From TMED14 sp002167805 (GTDB lineage Bacteria > Bacteroidota > Bacteroidia > Flavobacteriales > Schleiferiaceae): DNA of 64,000 nt. The stretch's first letter is position 1; each line of letters starts with the position of its first letter. This document shows, one piece after another, positions 8,157 through 16,607 of this stretch. The translations under genes and the position numbers were made by a program. The stretch is from positions 4,347 to 68,346 of the forward strand of contig CBFHHY010000009.1 of the NCBI GenBank assembly GCA_965655795.1, written 5' to 3'. The notes beneath the pieces are model-generated. The model was not told where the DNA came from and did no database searches. It saw only the letters and a list, made by a program, of their open reading frames with translations.

Positions 8157-9023
8157 ATGTCTTTACCTAAACGTCCGGCCATGGGCCGCGGGCTATCCGC
8201 ACTATTAAAACCTGATTCAGGTCAGGTCCAAGAAACTGTATCCTCAGAAAAAATTATCTCTGACTCTTTTCTCTTAGATATCACCAAAATTGAACCTAAC
8301 CCCTCGCAACCCAGAACCAATTTTGAAGAGGACTTAATAAATGACTTAGCCATTTCTATAGAATCTTTAGGAATTATTCAGCCCATTACAGTTAGGAGCA
8401 TTGAAGATGGGCATTATCAAATTATCTCTGGAGAGAGAAGGTACAGGGCAGCCAAAATTGTTGGTCTAAAAAGCATTCCTGTTTTTGTGCGCGTGGCTGA
8501 TGATCAAGAAGCTCTGGAAATGGCCTTGGTTGAAAATATTCAAAGACGCGATTTGGATCCAATGGAAATAGCCCTTTCGTACAATAGACTAATGACAGAT
8601 TGTAACCTAACTCAGCAGCAAACTTCTGACAGAGTTGGCAAAAATCGATCAACTGTTGCTAACTACATCGGCCTTCTAAAGCTGTCTCCTCTTGTCCAAG
8701 CCGGCTTACGAGATCGAGATATTACAATGGGACATGCAAGAGCTCTTGTAGGAATATCCGAAAATTCACAAAGAGATAATCTTTATCATCAATGCATTAA
8801 AGGATCTTGGAGTGTTCGCCAGCTGGAAAAAGCCGTTAGGAACTTAACACAGGAAAAGCAATTGCAAAAAGGTTCTCAAAATATCGAGGCTGCAGATATA
8901 TTCCAAAAAAAACTCGGACTCGACGCCAAGGTTAAGATTAAGCCTGATGGAGGAGGGCAAATAATTTTGAGTTTCAAAAACCTTGATGAGCTCTCAAGAG
9001 CTCTTGAGAGAATGGACGATTAA
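8157..9023 (+). CDS. parB: Chromosome-partitioning protein ParB
   Basis: 288 residues. After the conserved N-terminal MGRGLSALL box come NPSQPR (48-53), the CTP-binding GERRYRAAK (92-100), the ENIQRRDLDPMEIA region (126-139), and a helix-turn-helix (about 151-171, LTQQQTSDRVGKNRSTVANYI gives the scan). ParB loads at parS and slides as a CTP-dependent clamp to organise the origin region. Usually parA lies directly upstream, with dapB/lepB often downstream in this phylum; here upstream is divergent lepA and downstream is a convergent peptidase, so parB is solitary in this window. The last codons carry a perfect 20-bp palindrome (8991-9010). A GATATTTG -7-like box ends four bases before the ATG. 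Confidence 0.96.
   Translation: MSLPKRPAMGRGLSALLKPDSGQVQETVSSEKIISDSFLLDITKIEPNPSQPRTNFEEDLINDLAISIESLGIIQPITVRSIEDGHYQIISGERRYRAAKIVGLKSIPVFVRVADDQEALEMALVENIQRRDLDPMEIALSYNRLMTDCNLTQQQTSDRVGKNRSTVANYIGLLKLSPLVQAGLRDRDITMGHARALVGISENSQRDNLYHQCIKGSWSVRQLEKAVRNLTQEKQLQKGSQNIEAADIFQKKLGLDAKVKIKPDGGGQIILSFKNLDELSRALERMDD
8991..9010. repeat. Perfect 20-bp palindrome in the 3' end of parB
   Basis: CTCTCAAGAG followed by CTCTTGAGAG, a gapless perfect palindrome in the coding sequence 13 bases before the parB stop. It does not resemble the parS consensus (TGTTTCACGTGAAACA) and has no T tract on the plus strand. It may help end transcription at the tight parB/DPP7 convergent junction, or bind a protein; function unknown. 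Confidence 0.9.
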
Positions 9024-9025
9024 AT

Positions 9026-11161
9026 CTAGTTCAATACCATTTCATCAATAAGGTGTTTGGCACCAGCGTATTTATCTACAATAAACAATACATAGCGAAT
9101 ATCTACGCTAATGGTACGTTGAATTTGATCTTCAAAAAAGATATCTCCTGACATTGCTTCCCAGTTTCCATCAAATGCTACTCCAATCAACTCTCCTTTT
9201 GCATTAATGAGTGGTGATCCTGAATTCCCTCCAGTAATGTCATTGTTAGAAATAAGTCCGACAGGCAAATCTCCATTTTTATCTGCATATTGACCATAGT
9301 CCTTATTCTGATAGAGCTCTTTCAGCTTTTTCGGCACAAAGAATTCTGGATTCGTTTCGTCTTCTTTTTCCATAACACCGGAAAGAGTAGTGTAATAATC
9401 ATATGTCACACCATCTTTTGGTTCATATGAACCAATGCTACCATATGTCATTCTCATCGTACTGTTTGCATCAGGTGACCAGTCCTCATTAGGTAGCATT
9501 TCTCTTAGGCCTTTGGTCAAAAGTCTATATCCTTTTTCCTTTTTTGAAGAAAGCTCCTCATTCATTGAGCCAAAATATGATTTTCTAAAATCTTTAGCTA
9601 TTTGAACGAGCGGATCATCTGCGAGAGTAGAACTATCAGGATTTAAGAGAAAACTCATAAACCGGTCTTCAGACATAAAAATAGAAGTTTCATAAATGCG
9701 ATTTGCATATGCCTCAAATGAGCTATCCGTTTCTTTTACTTTCTTTAAAAAATCTGGCTGTTGGTATTTGGAGATTTTATTTGAATACATTTTAAATAAT
9801 GTCGCCATTAAATCACGATCACACTCAGCATGAAATTCGGAAAAATGGGCTTTTGCTCCCTCCAAAATTCTAGGACGAATTTTTTCTAGCATCGCTGGGT
9901 TTTCAAGTGCACGTTCTAATCCGCCTAATGCCCGATATGCAAATAGTGCTGATGATGGGCCGGTAATTAGTGCCTCAACTAAATAAACTCTATTTTTTAC
10001 CGTTGAGTCGCTTCCTGAATAGTATTCTTTTAATAATGATAAAGTCTCACCATATTCAGATTTTCGTTTCTCATCCTTTGAGACCCAGTTCACAAATCTT
10101 GATTCTAAATCAGTTTTTTTCTCAAAAACATTATTCTTAATTAATTGCTCCGTTTGGCCGATGTAATATTTCCAGTAGTTTGCTGTTTTCGCGTAGGATG
10201 AAGCTAGTATAATCTTTGTCTTAGGATCCGCGTTCATGTAACTTCTCATTACCTTTAATTTTTCGTCACGAACCTCCACAACAGAAGGATTGTAAATATC
10301 TATTGCCTGCTGAACACCCAAACTCGAAAGGTATCGATCAGTACTTCCTGGATATCCCCATACCATTGTAAAATCGCCTTCTTCAACTCCTTTTAAACTA
10401 ATAGGTAAAGAATGCTTGGGGCGCAAAGGAATATTGTCTTCGCTATAGTCTGCTCCTTTACCGTCTTTGTTTGAATAAACTCTAAATATTGAGAAGTCTC
10501 CTGTTTGTCGTGGCCACATCCAATTATCTGTATCTCCACCATATTTACCTACACTGCTTGGCGGTGCGCCAACCAAACGTACGTCACTAAATTTTTCATA
10601 AACAAATAAATAAAACTCATTACCATGATAAAAAGATTCAACGGAGGCCTGGTAATCAGTCTTTTCCGTCGCTTTCGATGTTAGGGCTCTTGAGGCTGCC
10701 GATATGGCCATAGCTCTCTCTCTTTCTGACATCGTATCGCTAAGTGATTTATTTATTTCTTTTGAAACATCTTCGATCCTAATCAAAAAATTTACAAAAA
10801 GCCCGGGGTTAGATTTCTCTTCCTGCAGGTTCATGGCCCAAAAACCATCTTCGAGATAATTATTTTCTAGAGTAGAGTGTTTTTGAATTGCATCATATCC
10901 ACAATGATGGTTTGTTAAAATTAAACCTTGATTTGAAATCACCTCACCGGTACAAAAACCGCCAAAAGAAACTATTGCATCTTTTAAAGAACCATTATTT
11001 ACATCATACAAATCTTTTGCGGAGAGTTTTAGTCCCGCCTTTTTCATATTCTTGTAATTAAGTTTCTTTAATAATAAAGGAATCCACATCCCTTCATCAG
11101 CACTTACTGGATTTGGAAAAAGTAGTAATAGAGCTAGTAGGCAAACAAGTATTTTTTTCAT
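9026..11161 (-). CDS. S46-family dipeptidyl-peptidase, DPP7-type
   Basis: 711 residues from the ATG at 11161, which begins a clean signal peptide (MKKILVCLLALLLLF...VSA). The in-frame ATG at 11230 would prepend 23 polar residues and run into the upstream gene. The S46 active site is visible: TNHHCG with His86, and GNSGSPL with Ser649. Downstream, FDGNWEA has Gly665 where Asp/Glu-specific DPP11 enzymes carry Arg; this predicts DPP7-like release of dipeptides with a hydrophobic penultimate residue (inference from known DPP7/DPP11 differences). The enzyme should act in the periplasm, feeding dipeptides to uptake. It lies 41 bases after the DUF3050 gene, probably last in the suf-led operon. The stop is two bases from the convergent parB stop. 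Confidence 0.93.
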   Translation of the reverse strand: MKKILVCLLALLLLFPNPVSADEGMWIPLLLKKLNYKNMKKAGLKLSAKDLYDVNNGSLKDAIVSFGGFCTGEVISNQGLILTNHHCGYDAIQKHSTLENNYLEDGFWAMNLQEEKSNPGLFVNFLIRIEDVSKEINKSLSDTMSERERAMAISAASRALTSKATEKTDYQASVESFYHGNEFYLFVYEKFSDVRLVGAPPSSVGKYGGDTDNWMWPRQTGDFSIFRVYSNKDGKGADYSEDNIPLRPKHSLPISLKGVEEGDFTMVWGYPGSTDRYLSSLGVQQAIDIYNPSVVEVRDEKLKVMRSYMNADPKTKIILASSYAKTANYWKYYIGQTEQLIKNNVFEKKTDLESRFVNWVSKDEKRKSEYGETLSLLKEYYSGSDSTVKNRVYLVEALITGPSSALFAYRALGGLERALENPAMLEKIRPRILEGAKAHFSEFHAECDRDLMATLFKMYSNKISKYQQPDFLKKVKETDSSFEAYANRIYETSIFMSEDRFMSFLLNPDSSTLADDPLVQIAKDFRKSYFGSMNEELSSKKEKGYRLLTKGLREMLPNEDWSPDANSTMRMTYGSIGSYEPKDGVTYDYYTTLSGVMEKEDETNPEFFVPKKLKELYQNKDYGQYADKNGDLPVGLISNNDITGGNSGSPLINAKGELIGVAFDGNWEAMSGDIFFEDQIQRTISVDIRYVLFIVDKYAGAKHLIDEMVLN

Positions 11162-11202
11162 AGGAGAGCGAAGATAATAATTGTAATCTAAATGCTGTGA
11201 TC

Positions 11203-11988
11203 TCAAATTTTGGAGTGAATACGATCCCAAAGTGTAAGTCTTGCTTTTAAAGCTTCCATACTGGCGGCCTCAACTTCTTGCCACTTTATATCATCGTCCT
11301 GACATAAGTTATGTATCATTTTCAAAGCCATTGGGCCATGCTCATCTCCATCAAGCTCAATGTGCCGATCCAAATAATAAACAAATGCAGAAAGCTCTGA
11401 GGGGTGGTCCTCATAAAGTTTTTTAACCAAAGAGGTGAACATATCAGGAATCAAATCCTCTCTACCAAATGTAAATGCTGCTGCAATTTCGTGGGTCTTT
11501 CCACGCTTAATGATTTTTTGAGTACTTCTTATAAAATTCATACAATCCTCATCTGCTTCTGAGATGTTAAAGCGAACTATTTCCCTTTGATTAAAACCTT
11601 CCTCTAGCTTTTGAACAAATTTTATAATAGGTCGAGTTTTAGCACCGGCTTGCCTCATTGCATCTAGATATAGTTCATAATGACTTGCAGGATTCCCATT
11701 CAAGTCAACATCACTTTCTTCAGCACAAACTATTTCATTTATTAATTTTCTTGATGACCTATCTTTTGTTGGTGTCCATGCTGATTTAATAGATGTTAAA
11801 TCTTGCTGCAATGCTTTTAGCAAGCTCATAAAATCCCAAACTGCATATATATGATGCTCCATGAAAACACGAACTTCTGATAATGATTTCATTGATGAAT
11901 ATAACTGGTGATTTAGAATTTCTTTTCTTAATGGATCTATCTTTCTATTAAGACTTATTAGTCGAAAATCCGTATTCAGATCTTGCAT
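11203..11988 (-). CDS. DUF3050 family protein
   Basis: 261 residues. The N-terminal HQLYSSMKSLSEVRVFMEH and HIYAVWDFMSLLKALQ segments and the later LNGNPASHYELYLDAMRQAG and YLDRHIELDGDEHGPMAL segments match the DUF3050 family as I remember it. The many buried helices with conserved His (EHHIYAVWDF, DRHIELDGDEHG) suggest a heme-oxygenase-like/TENA helical bundle that could hold metal or a cofactor; this is inference. It has no signal peptide, so it is cytoplasmic. It starts one base after the DUF2480 stop, so the two are co-transcribed. Biochemical function unknown. Confidence 0.85.
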   Translation of the reverse strand: MQDLNTDFRLISLNRKIDPLRKEILNHQLYSSMKSLSEVRVFMEHHIYAVWDFMSLLKALQQDLTSIKSAWTPTKDRSSRKLINEIVCAEESDVDLNGNPASHYELYLDAMRQAGAKTRPIIKFVQKLEEGFNQREIVRFNISEADEDCMNFIRSTQKIIKRGKTHEIAAAFTFGREDLIPDMFTSLVKKLYEDHPSELSAFVYYLDRHIELDGDEHGPMALKMIHNLCQDDDIKWQEVEAASMEALKARLTLWDRIHSKI

Positions 11989-11989
11989 T

Positions 11990-12496
11990 TTATTTTTTGT
12001 TCGATTTTATTAATATGTTACTACATGCTTCACCATACATCAATTTCTGTGCTGTTAAACTTAAATGCATTGCGGCTTGCAAATATGCAGAGTCGGGCAC
12101 CGGGTATTGACCGCATCCTTTTAACAATACTTTTTTCCCTGAGAAATCTGACCAATGGACACGAGATAATCGCTGGGCATAATAAGCCTGAAGCGCTTCG
12201 TTTTTGCTACCAGAAGTAACATACAAAGCTTCTTTAGCAACTGAATTGGAGGCCATTGGCCAAATCCATTGAGGTAATATTGCCTCTTTTGAGCAAAAAA
12301 AAGTAACTAATTGATCCCTAAAAATTGAGGGGTCCATTTTTGCAAAAAAATCTCTACATTTTTTTTCTCGCATCACACCATTGTCGAGCATCGGGGCAAG
12401 ATCAAACTCAGAAATTCCTGCTGGGGGGAAATAATCTTCAAGGTCAAACACCACCAAAGATTTTGATTCTGAAACCCTATTTCTTATTTCTTCCAT
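11990..12496 (-). CDS. DUF2480 family protein
   Basis: 168 residues, no signal peptide or membrane segment. The segments LVVFDLEDYFPPAG near the start, WIWPMASNSVAKEALYVTSG and LLKGCGQYPVPDSAYL match the Bacteroidota-specific DUF2480 family. In this phylum that family often lies close to SUF-system and sufT genes, as here (ten bases after the HMG-CoA-synthase-like gene, one base before DUF3050). Cys in LLKGCG is the most striking conserved-looking residue. Function unknown; a link to Fe-S assembly or the neighbouring thiolase-fold enzyme is only guilt by association. Confidence 0.85.
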   Translation of the reverse strand: MEEIRNRVSESKSLVVFDLEDYFPPAGISEFDLAPMLDNGVMREKKCRDFFAKMDPSIFRDQLVTFFCSKEAILPQWIWPMASNSVAKEALYVTSGSKNEALQAYYAQRLSRVHWSDFSGKKVLLKGCGQYPVPDSAYLQAAMHLSLTAQKLMYGEACSNILIKSNKK

Positions 12497-12506
12497 CTTG
12501 AAAAAT

Positions 12507-13955
12507 TTATTTTATATCATAAAAACGATATCCAGTCTCCAGATCCTTTTCGCCAATTTTTTTTAGACTAAAACCACTAGTTTTTGAAATTGGCAATTCC
12601 AATTTACGTTGATGCAAATCTTCATAGGTTTTAAAATCGATTTTTATTGATGAGTTCAAACTATCAAATAAATTAATTCCATGTATTTGATTTTCAAACA
12701 AATTTTGTATTGTGCCTGAAAACACTTTTGACTTTGATCCAGAGCCATAGGATAAAAAGCCTATTCTCTTATTTTTAAGATTCTTTCCTTCTTCTGGACT
12801 CAAAGATATTTTGCTAAGGAATGCCATGAATATGGATGCTGTATACATATTTCCAATGCGTTGCGAAGCCTGCTCTCCTGGTGCTATTTTTTCCTTTATG
12901 ATTTTTTTAAATAACTCTGATTTACTCCAAAGTCTTATAAACTGTCTTTTATCACTTACCTCAGTTTCTTTCTCACCTATTGCTTTCTCGATCTCACTTA
13001 ATCGGCCAGCTTTTCTGTAAAGATCCAAGGAAATCTCTGGCCACATTCTTCTGCCTTGAAAAGCATATGGCAAATGAAATATCATTCCATCCCAATCATC
13101 AAGTACGTTTTGCGATCTTTTATTTTCATACCGAATTAAAGCTTCCCGAACTCGAGAGACATAACATTCATTCGAAAAGGGGCCATCATAGATAGGAAAT
13201 TCAAGAAATTGATCAATGATATTCATAGGTGTGCCCCAAAAGCCATCTGATTTGGATTCTAAACGTTTTACGACTTCATCAGTCAATTTTTCTAACCCAA
13301 GTAAATTTGAAGCCTCTTGTAATAATTCTAATTTTTTAAATGTTCTTCTAGGTTTAAAAAAGTCTCCAGTGCTTTGAATTGATACAGCAAAATCTGAATC
13401 CAAGGCTAAGATTCTTGGATTCTTGGAAAGGAGCATGGATACTGCTCCTGCACCCTGAGTGTATTCACCTGAACTAGATGGAGAATATTTTGCCACATCT
13501 GAAGCCACCACAATCGCTTTTCTATCTTTTTTTATCGAGACCCAATCAAGTGAGTTTTGAAATGCATCAACTGCGCCAACACAAGCAAAAGTCATGTCAA
13601 CGACATCGCAATGTGATAAAGACCTAGGGCCATAATTAACTTCCAACTTTCTTTCAAGAAGATCCAACACATATGTTGATGTCGGTTTGGCGGCATCAAC
13701 TGATGACTCCGTTCCCAGATAAATTCTTCCAATTTCCTTCGGGTTTAGACACTCGCGTTCAATCAATTTCCATACTGCATCAGCAGCAAGTGTAACAACG
13801 TCTTCATCTAAATCACAGACTGACATGGACTTAAGACCAAGACCAAACTTTAATTTTTCAACTTCAAGACCTCTAGCTTCTGCCAAATCTTCTATCGGTA
13901 ATGTCAATCTTGGTAAAGAAAAGTTGATGGCGTCAATCCCAACATTTTCATTCAT
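12507..13955 (-). CDS. Hydroxymethylglutaryl-CoA synthase family protein
   Basis: 482 residues with a thiolase-like fold. Glu83 in LGTESSVD and the nucleophile Cys125 in DMTFACVGAVDA match the catalytic Glu and Cys of HMG-CoA synthases, and the His of IFHLPYAFQGRRMW is the likely third residue. The enzyme should condense acetyl-CoA with acetoacetyl-CoA to HMG-CoA, the mevalonate-pathway or leucine-related C6 unit; a PksG-type beta-branching role is less likely without polyketide genes nearby. The start overlaps the sufT stop by four bases (ATGA-type), an unusual partnership. No mevalonate-pathway genes are seen in the window. Substrate and pathway are inferred from family only. Confidence 0.85.
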   Translation of the reverse strand: MNENVGIDAINFSLPRLTLPIEDLAEARGLEVEKLKFGLGLKSMSVCDLDEDVVTLAADAVWKLIERECLNPKEIGRIYLGTESSVDAAKPTSTYVLDLLERKLEVNYGPRSLSHCDVVDMTFACVGAVDAFQNSLDWVSIKKDRKAIVVASDVAKYSPSSSGEYTQGAGAVSMLLSKNPRILALDSDFAVSIQSTGDFFKPRRTFKKLELLQEASNLLGLEKLTDEVVKRLESKSDGFWGTPMNIIDQFLEFPIYDGPFSNECYVSRVREALIRYENKRSQNVLDDWDGMIFHLPYAFQGRRMWPEISLDLYRKAGRLSEIEKAIGEKETEVSDKRQFIRLWSKSELFKKIIKEKIAPGEQASQRIGNMYTASIFMAFLSKISLSPEEGKNLKNKRIGFLSYGSGSKSKVFSGTIQNLFENQIHGINLFDSLNSSIKIDFKTYEDLHQRKLELPISKTSGFSLKKIGEKDLETGYRFYDIK

Positions 13956-14281
13956 AGCATTCCCAGTTCTAAACGTGCTGATTCACTCATCATATCCTTT
14001 GTCCAAGGAGGGTCAAATGTGATTTCAACTTCTACCTCATTAGCTTCAGGAATGGTTTTTACTTTTTCTTTTACCTCCAAAGGAAGAGATTCAGCGACTG
14101 GACAATTCGGTGAAGTCAGAGTCATAAGTATATGAATATCAGCATCTTCACTAACCTCAATATCATAAATTAAACCTAGCTCATAAATATCAACAGGAAT
14201 TTCAGGGTCAAAAATTGAATGAAGAACCTCTATGGATTTTTCACCTAATTTTTGCATATCATCATCATTCATTTCCTTCAT
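13952..14281 (-). CDS. sufT: SufT-like Fe-S cluster maturation protein (DUF59/MIP18 family)
   Basis: 109 residues. The segments VLHSIFDPEIPVDIYELGLI, MTLTSPNCPVAESLP and VEVEITFDPPWTKDMMSE are hallmarks of the MIP18/SufT family, including Cys in SPNCP. SufT helps deliver Fe-S clusters to target proteins under iron-sulfur demand. It sits 12 bases after sufE and overlaps the next gene by four bases. The start was taken at 14281; a second in-frame ATG three codons on is possible. The ribosome-binding and start region is a 16-bp tandem copy of the preceding sufE end (14275-14306). Confidence 0.93.
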   Translation of the reverse strand: MKEMNDDDMQKLGEKSIEVLHSIFDPEIPVDIYELGLIYDIEVSEDADIHILMTLTSPNCPVAESLPLEVKEKVKTIPEANEVEVEITFDPPWTKDMMSESARLELGML

Positions 14282-14306
14282 ATTTCTTTTCCTTCATATT
14301 TCTTTT
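14275..14306. repeat. 16-bp tandem duplication spanning sufE stop and sufT start
   Basis: Two exact copies of CCTTCATATTTCTTTT (plus strand), followed by a partial CCTT. On the minus strand each copy carries ATATGAAGG: one copy supplies the TGA stop of sufE, the other the ATG start of sufT. A local slippage duplication probably created the present 12-base spacer. Confidence 0.9.
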
Positions 14307-14719
14307 CCTTGAAATGCAACGCCATATAATCTTATTTGTTTTACCATACTGAGTAAACCATTCGCTCTTGAGGGAGAAAGGTGTGTAGTTAATCCTATTT
14401 CTTCCAGAAATTTAAATTCGTAATCAGCAATATCTTCTGGGCTCTGACCGTTAACCACTCTCAGTAATAACGCAATCATCCCCTTAGTAATTACAGCGTC
14501 AGAATCAGCATCAAACTGAATTGTTTTATCTTTTAGTCTAGCATTCAACCAAACTTGACTCTGACAACCTTTTATCTGGTTTTCATCGGACTTGTCCGCA
14601 TGCGACATCTGTTTTAAATCTTTTCCCAAAGAAATAAGATGAGCATATTTATCCATCCAGTCTTCAAAAAAAGAAAACTCTTCAATTATATCGTTTTCAA
14701 TGTTTAAAATTCTTTGCAT
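14294..14719 (-). CDS. sufE: SufE, sulfur acceptor of the SUF Fe-S system
   Basis: 141 residues, the usual length. Cys52 in QIKGCQSQVWL is the family's sulfur-accepting cysteine; EEFSFFEDWMDKYAHLISLG at the N-terminus and GLTTHLSPSRANGLLSMV at the C-terminus are typical. SufE takes persulfide from SufS and passes it to the SufBCD scaffold. The start codon overlaps the sufS stop by one base, so the partner proteins are translationally coupled. sufB, sufC and sufD are not in the window. Confidence 0.96.
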   Translation of the reverse strand: MQRILNIENDIIEEFSFFEDWMDKYAHLISLGKDLKQMSHADKSDENQIKGCQSQVWLNARLKDKTIQFDADSDAVITKGMIALLLRVVNGQSPEDIADYEFKFLEEIGLTTHLSPSRANGLLSMVKQIRLYGVAFQGKEI

Positions 14720-15930
14720 TATTTCAAAAGTAAAATGGCTTTTTTCAGACCTGTAAGAAATAAGTCGATATCCTCTTTGGTAGTGTATGCTGCAAGGCTA
14801 ATTCGAATCGTACCTGGAATATTATAACACGACATAATTGGCTGAGCGCAATGGTGACCCGTTCTAACTGCAATTCCCATTTGATCTAAAAGTACTCCAA
14901 CATCGTATGGGTGAGCGTCTCTTACATTAAATGAAATCACTGCCGCTTTTTCTTTTGCTTCTCCATAAAGTATCACCTCTGATATTTGGTGCATCTTTTG
15001 AGTCGCATATTTTAGAAGCTCATTCTCATGAATTTGAATTTTTTCAATACCAATATCGTTTAACCAATCAATTGCAACTCCCCAACCAATTACTCCTTCA
15101 ATATTTGGCGTTCCCGCTTCAAACTTATGAGGCAATCCTGCATATGTACTATTCAAGATATGTACGTCTTCTATCATCTCTCCGCCGCCTTGGTAAGGGG
15201 GTAACTTCTCTAACCAATTTGATCGACCGTACAAAAATCCAACTCCTGCAGGACCGTACATTTTGTGGCTAGAGCCTACATAAAAATCGACATCTAGATC
15301 TTGAACGTCAAATTTTAAATGCGGCATTGCTTGGGCTCCATCTATTAAAACGCAAGCGCCTACTTTATGTGCAGCTTTAATTATTTTTCGAGCAGGGTTT
15401 ATTGTTCCAAGGGCATTACTAATATGATTAAAGGCGACTACTTTTGTTTTGTCATGAATTAATGACTTTAAATTAGAAACATCTAACTCTCCATTTGGAA
15501 GCAACCTTATGTATTTCAATTTAGCCCCTGAATATGAAGCAAGCATTTGCCATGGAACCAAATTACTATGATGTTCTATCTCTGTGACTAGAATTTCGTC
15601 ACCAGCCTTGAGAAGAGACCTAAAGCCATGAGCAACTATATTTATTGACTCAGTTGTCCCTTTTGTAAAGATGACCTCGTAATTATGCTTAGCGTTAATA
15701 TGATATCTTAATTTTTCACGAACTAATTCAAAAGCGTCTGTTGCTTTATCGCTTAAAGTATGGACACCTCTGTGAACATTACTATTGATGCTTTTATAAT
15801 AATTTGAAACCGCGTTAATAACCGCCTGCGGCTTTTGAGTAGTTGCAGCATTATCTAAATAGACTAATGGCTTTCCGTTAATCTTTTGACCTAAAATGGG
15901 AAATTGATTTTTTACGTTCAAAAATTTCAT
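14719..15930 (-). CDS. sufS: Cysteine desulfurase SufS
   Basis: 403 residues, class V aminotransferase fold. YLDNAATTQKP at the start, the PLP-binding Lys223 in GSSHKMYGPAG and the persulfide-forming Cys361 in RTGHHCAQPIM are present. The short RTGHHCAQP loop marks SufS (group II), not IscS. It uses PLP to pull sulfur from cysteine for Fe-S assembly. It is first in a run of seven minus-strand genes with gaps of 41 bases or fewer (sufS, sufE, sufT, HMGCS-like, DUF2480, DUF3050, DPP7). The 149-base region shared with the divergent dioxygenase gene must hold its promoter; only a weak TATATTTT box (15999-16006) was found there. Confidence 0.97.
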   Translation of the reverse strand: MKFLNVKNQFPILGQKINGKPLVYLDNAATTQKPQAVINAVSNYYKSINSNVHRGVHTLSDKATDAFELVREKLRYHINAKHNYEVIFTKGTTESINIVAHGFRSLLKAGDEILVTEIEHHSNLVPWQMLASYSGAKLKYIRLLPNGELDVSNLKSLIHDKTKVVAFNHISNALGTINPARKIIKAAHKVGACVLIDGAQAMPHLKFDVQDLDVDFYVGSSHKMYGPAGVGFLYGRSNWLEKLPPYQGGGEMIEDVHILNSTYAGLPHKFEAGTPNIEGVIGWGVAIDWLNDIGIEKIQIHENELLKYATQKMHQISEVILYGEAKEKAAVISFNVRDAHPYDVGVLLDQMGIAVRTGHHCAQPIMSCYNIPGTIRISLAAYTTKEDIDLFLTGLKKAILLLK

Positions 15931-16079
15931 TAACTATTTTGGTTGATCATTTGACAAAAATCCGAAATTTAAAGGGAACAACATTCTTTTGGATGAGAAA
16001 AATATAATCACTTAACATTAAAACCATAAAAAGAGTTTTAAATCGGTACAAATGCGTTTTCATTAATTATCTTTAAAAA

Positions 16080-16607
16080 ATGAGTAATTCTTTCAATTTC
16101 AATAACTGGCTAAGTGAGAACCGTCATAAACTGGTTCCGCCCGTAGGTAATAAAAATCTGACACCTGATTCGGATGACTACATTGTTATGGTAGTTGCCG
16201 GACCAAATGCCAGAAAAGATTATCATTACAACGAAACCGAAGAGTTTTTTTACCAACTGGAAGGAGAAATAACGGTTCGTCTTCAGGAGAAAAACGGCCC
16301 CGTAGACCATATATTAAAAGCAGGAGATATGCTTCTTGTCCCAGCAAGAACTCCTCATTCTCCAATTAGGAAAGAGGGCAGTATTGGTCTAGTTGTTGAA
16401 CGAAAAAGAGAAGGGCGGGGTTTCCGAGATGGACTCCTATGGTATTGTGACTCATGTAATTTTCTTTTACATGAAGTTTACTTTGATTTAAAAAATATTG
16501 AGACTGACTTTTTATCTCATTTTAAAAACTTTTATCGCTCTAAGGAGCATCGAACATGCGATAATTGTGGATCTGTGATGGAGGCTGATTTAAGATTTAC
16601 GGAATGA
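16080..16607 (+). CDS. nbaC: 3-hydroxyanthranilate 3,4-dioxygenase
   Basis: 175 residues, cupin fold, normal size for the bacterial enzyme. The Fe(II) ligands His49, Glu55 and His93 and the substrate arginines Arg45 and Arg97 are in place. The C-terminal rubredoxin-like iron site is intact: Cys123/Cys126 (CDSC) and Cys160/Cys163 (CDNC). The enzyme opens the ring of 3-hydroxyanthranilate to 2-amino-3-carboxymuconate semialdehyde (ACMS) in tryptophan/kynurenine breakdown. The ACMS decarboxylase gene is 0.7 kb away (17274). The stop overlaps the ATG of the DtxR-type regulator by four bases, so iron enzyme and metal regulator share a transcript. kynU, kmo and tryptophan dioxygenase are not in the window. 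Confidence 0.96.
   Translation: MSNSFNFNNWLSENRHKLVPPVGNKNLTPDSDDYIVMVVAGPNARKDYHYNETEEFFYQLEGEITVRLQEKNGPVDHILKAGDMLLVPARTPHSPIRKEGSIGLVVERKREGRGFRDGLLWYCDSCNFLLHEVYFDLKNIETDFLSHFKNFYRSKEHRTCDNCGSVMEADLRFTE

Noticed and set aside
11161..11230. Longer start of DPP7 at 11230
   Set aside because: It would put 23 polar residues before a complete signal peptide and overlap the DUF3050 gene end.
14275..14306. Tandem repeat as a CRISPR or regulatory iteron
   Set aside because: Only two abutting 16-bp copies without spacers, fully explained as a local duplication at the sufE/sufT junction.
15931..16079. Promoters for sufS and the dioxygenase in their shared 149 bases
   Set aside because: Only weak boxes (TATATTTT, TTCTTTTG) without -33 TTG were found; not strong enough to list.
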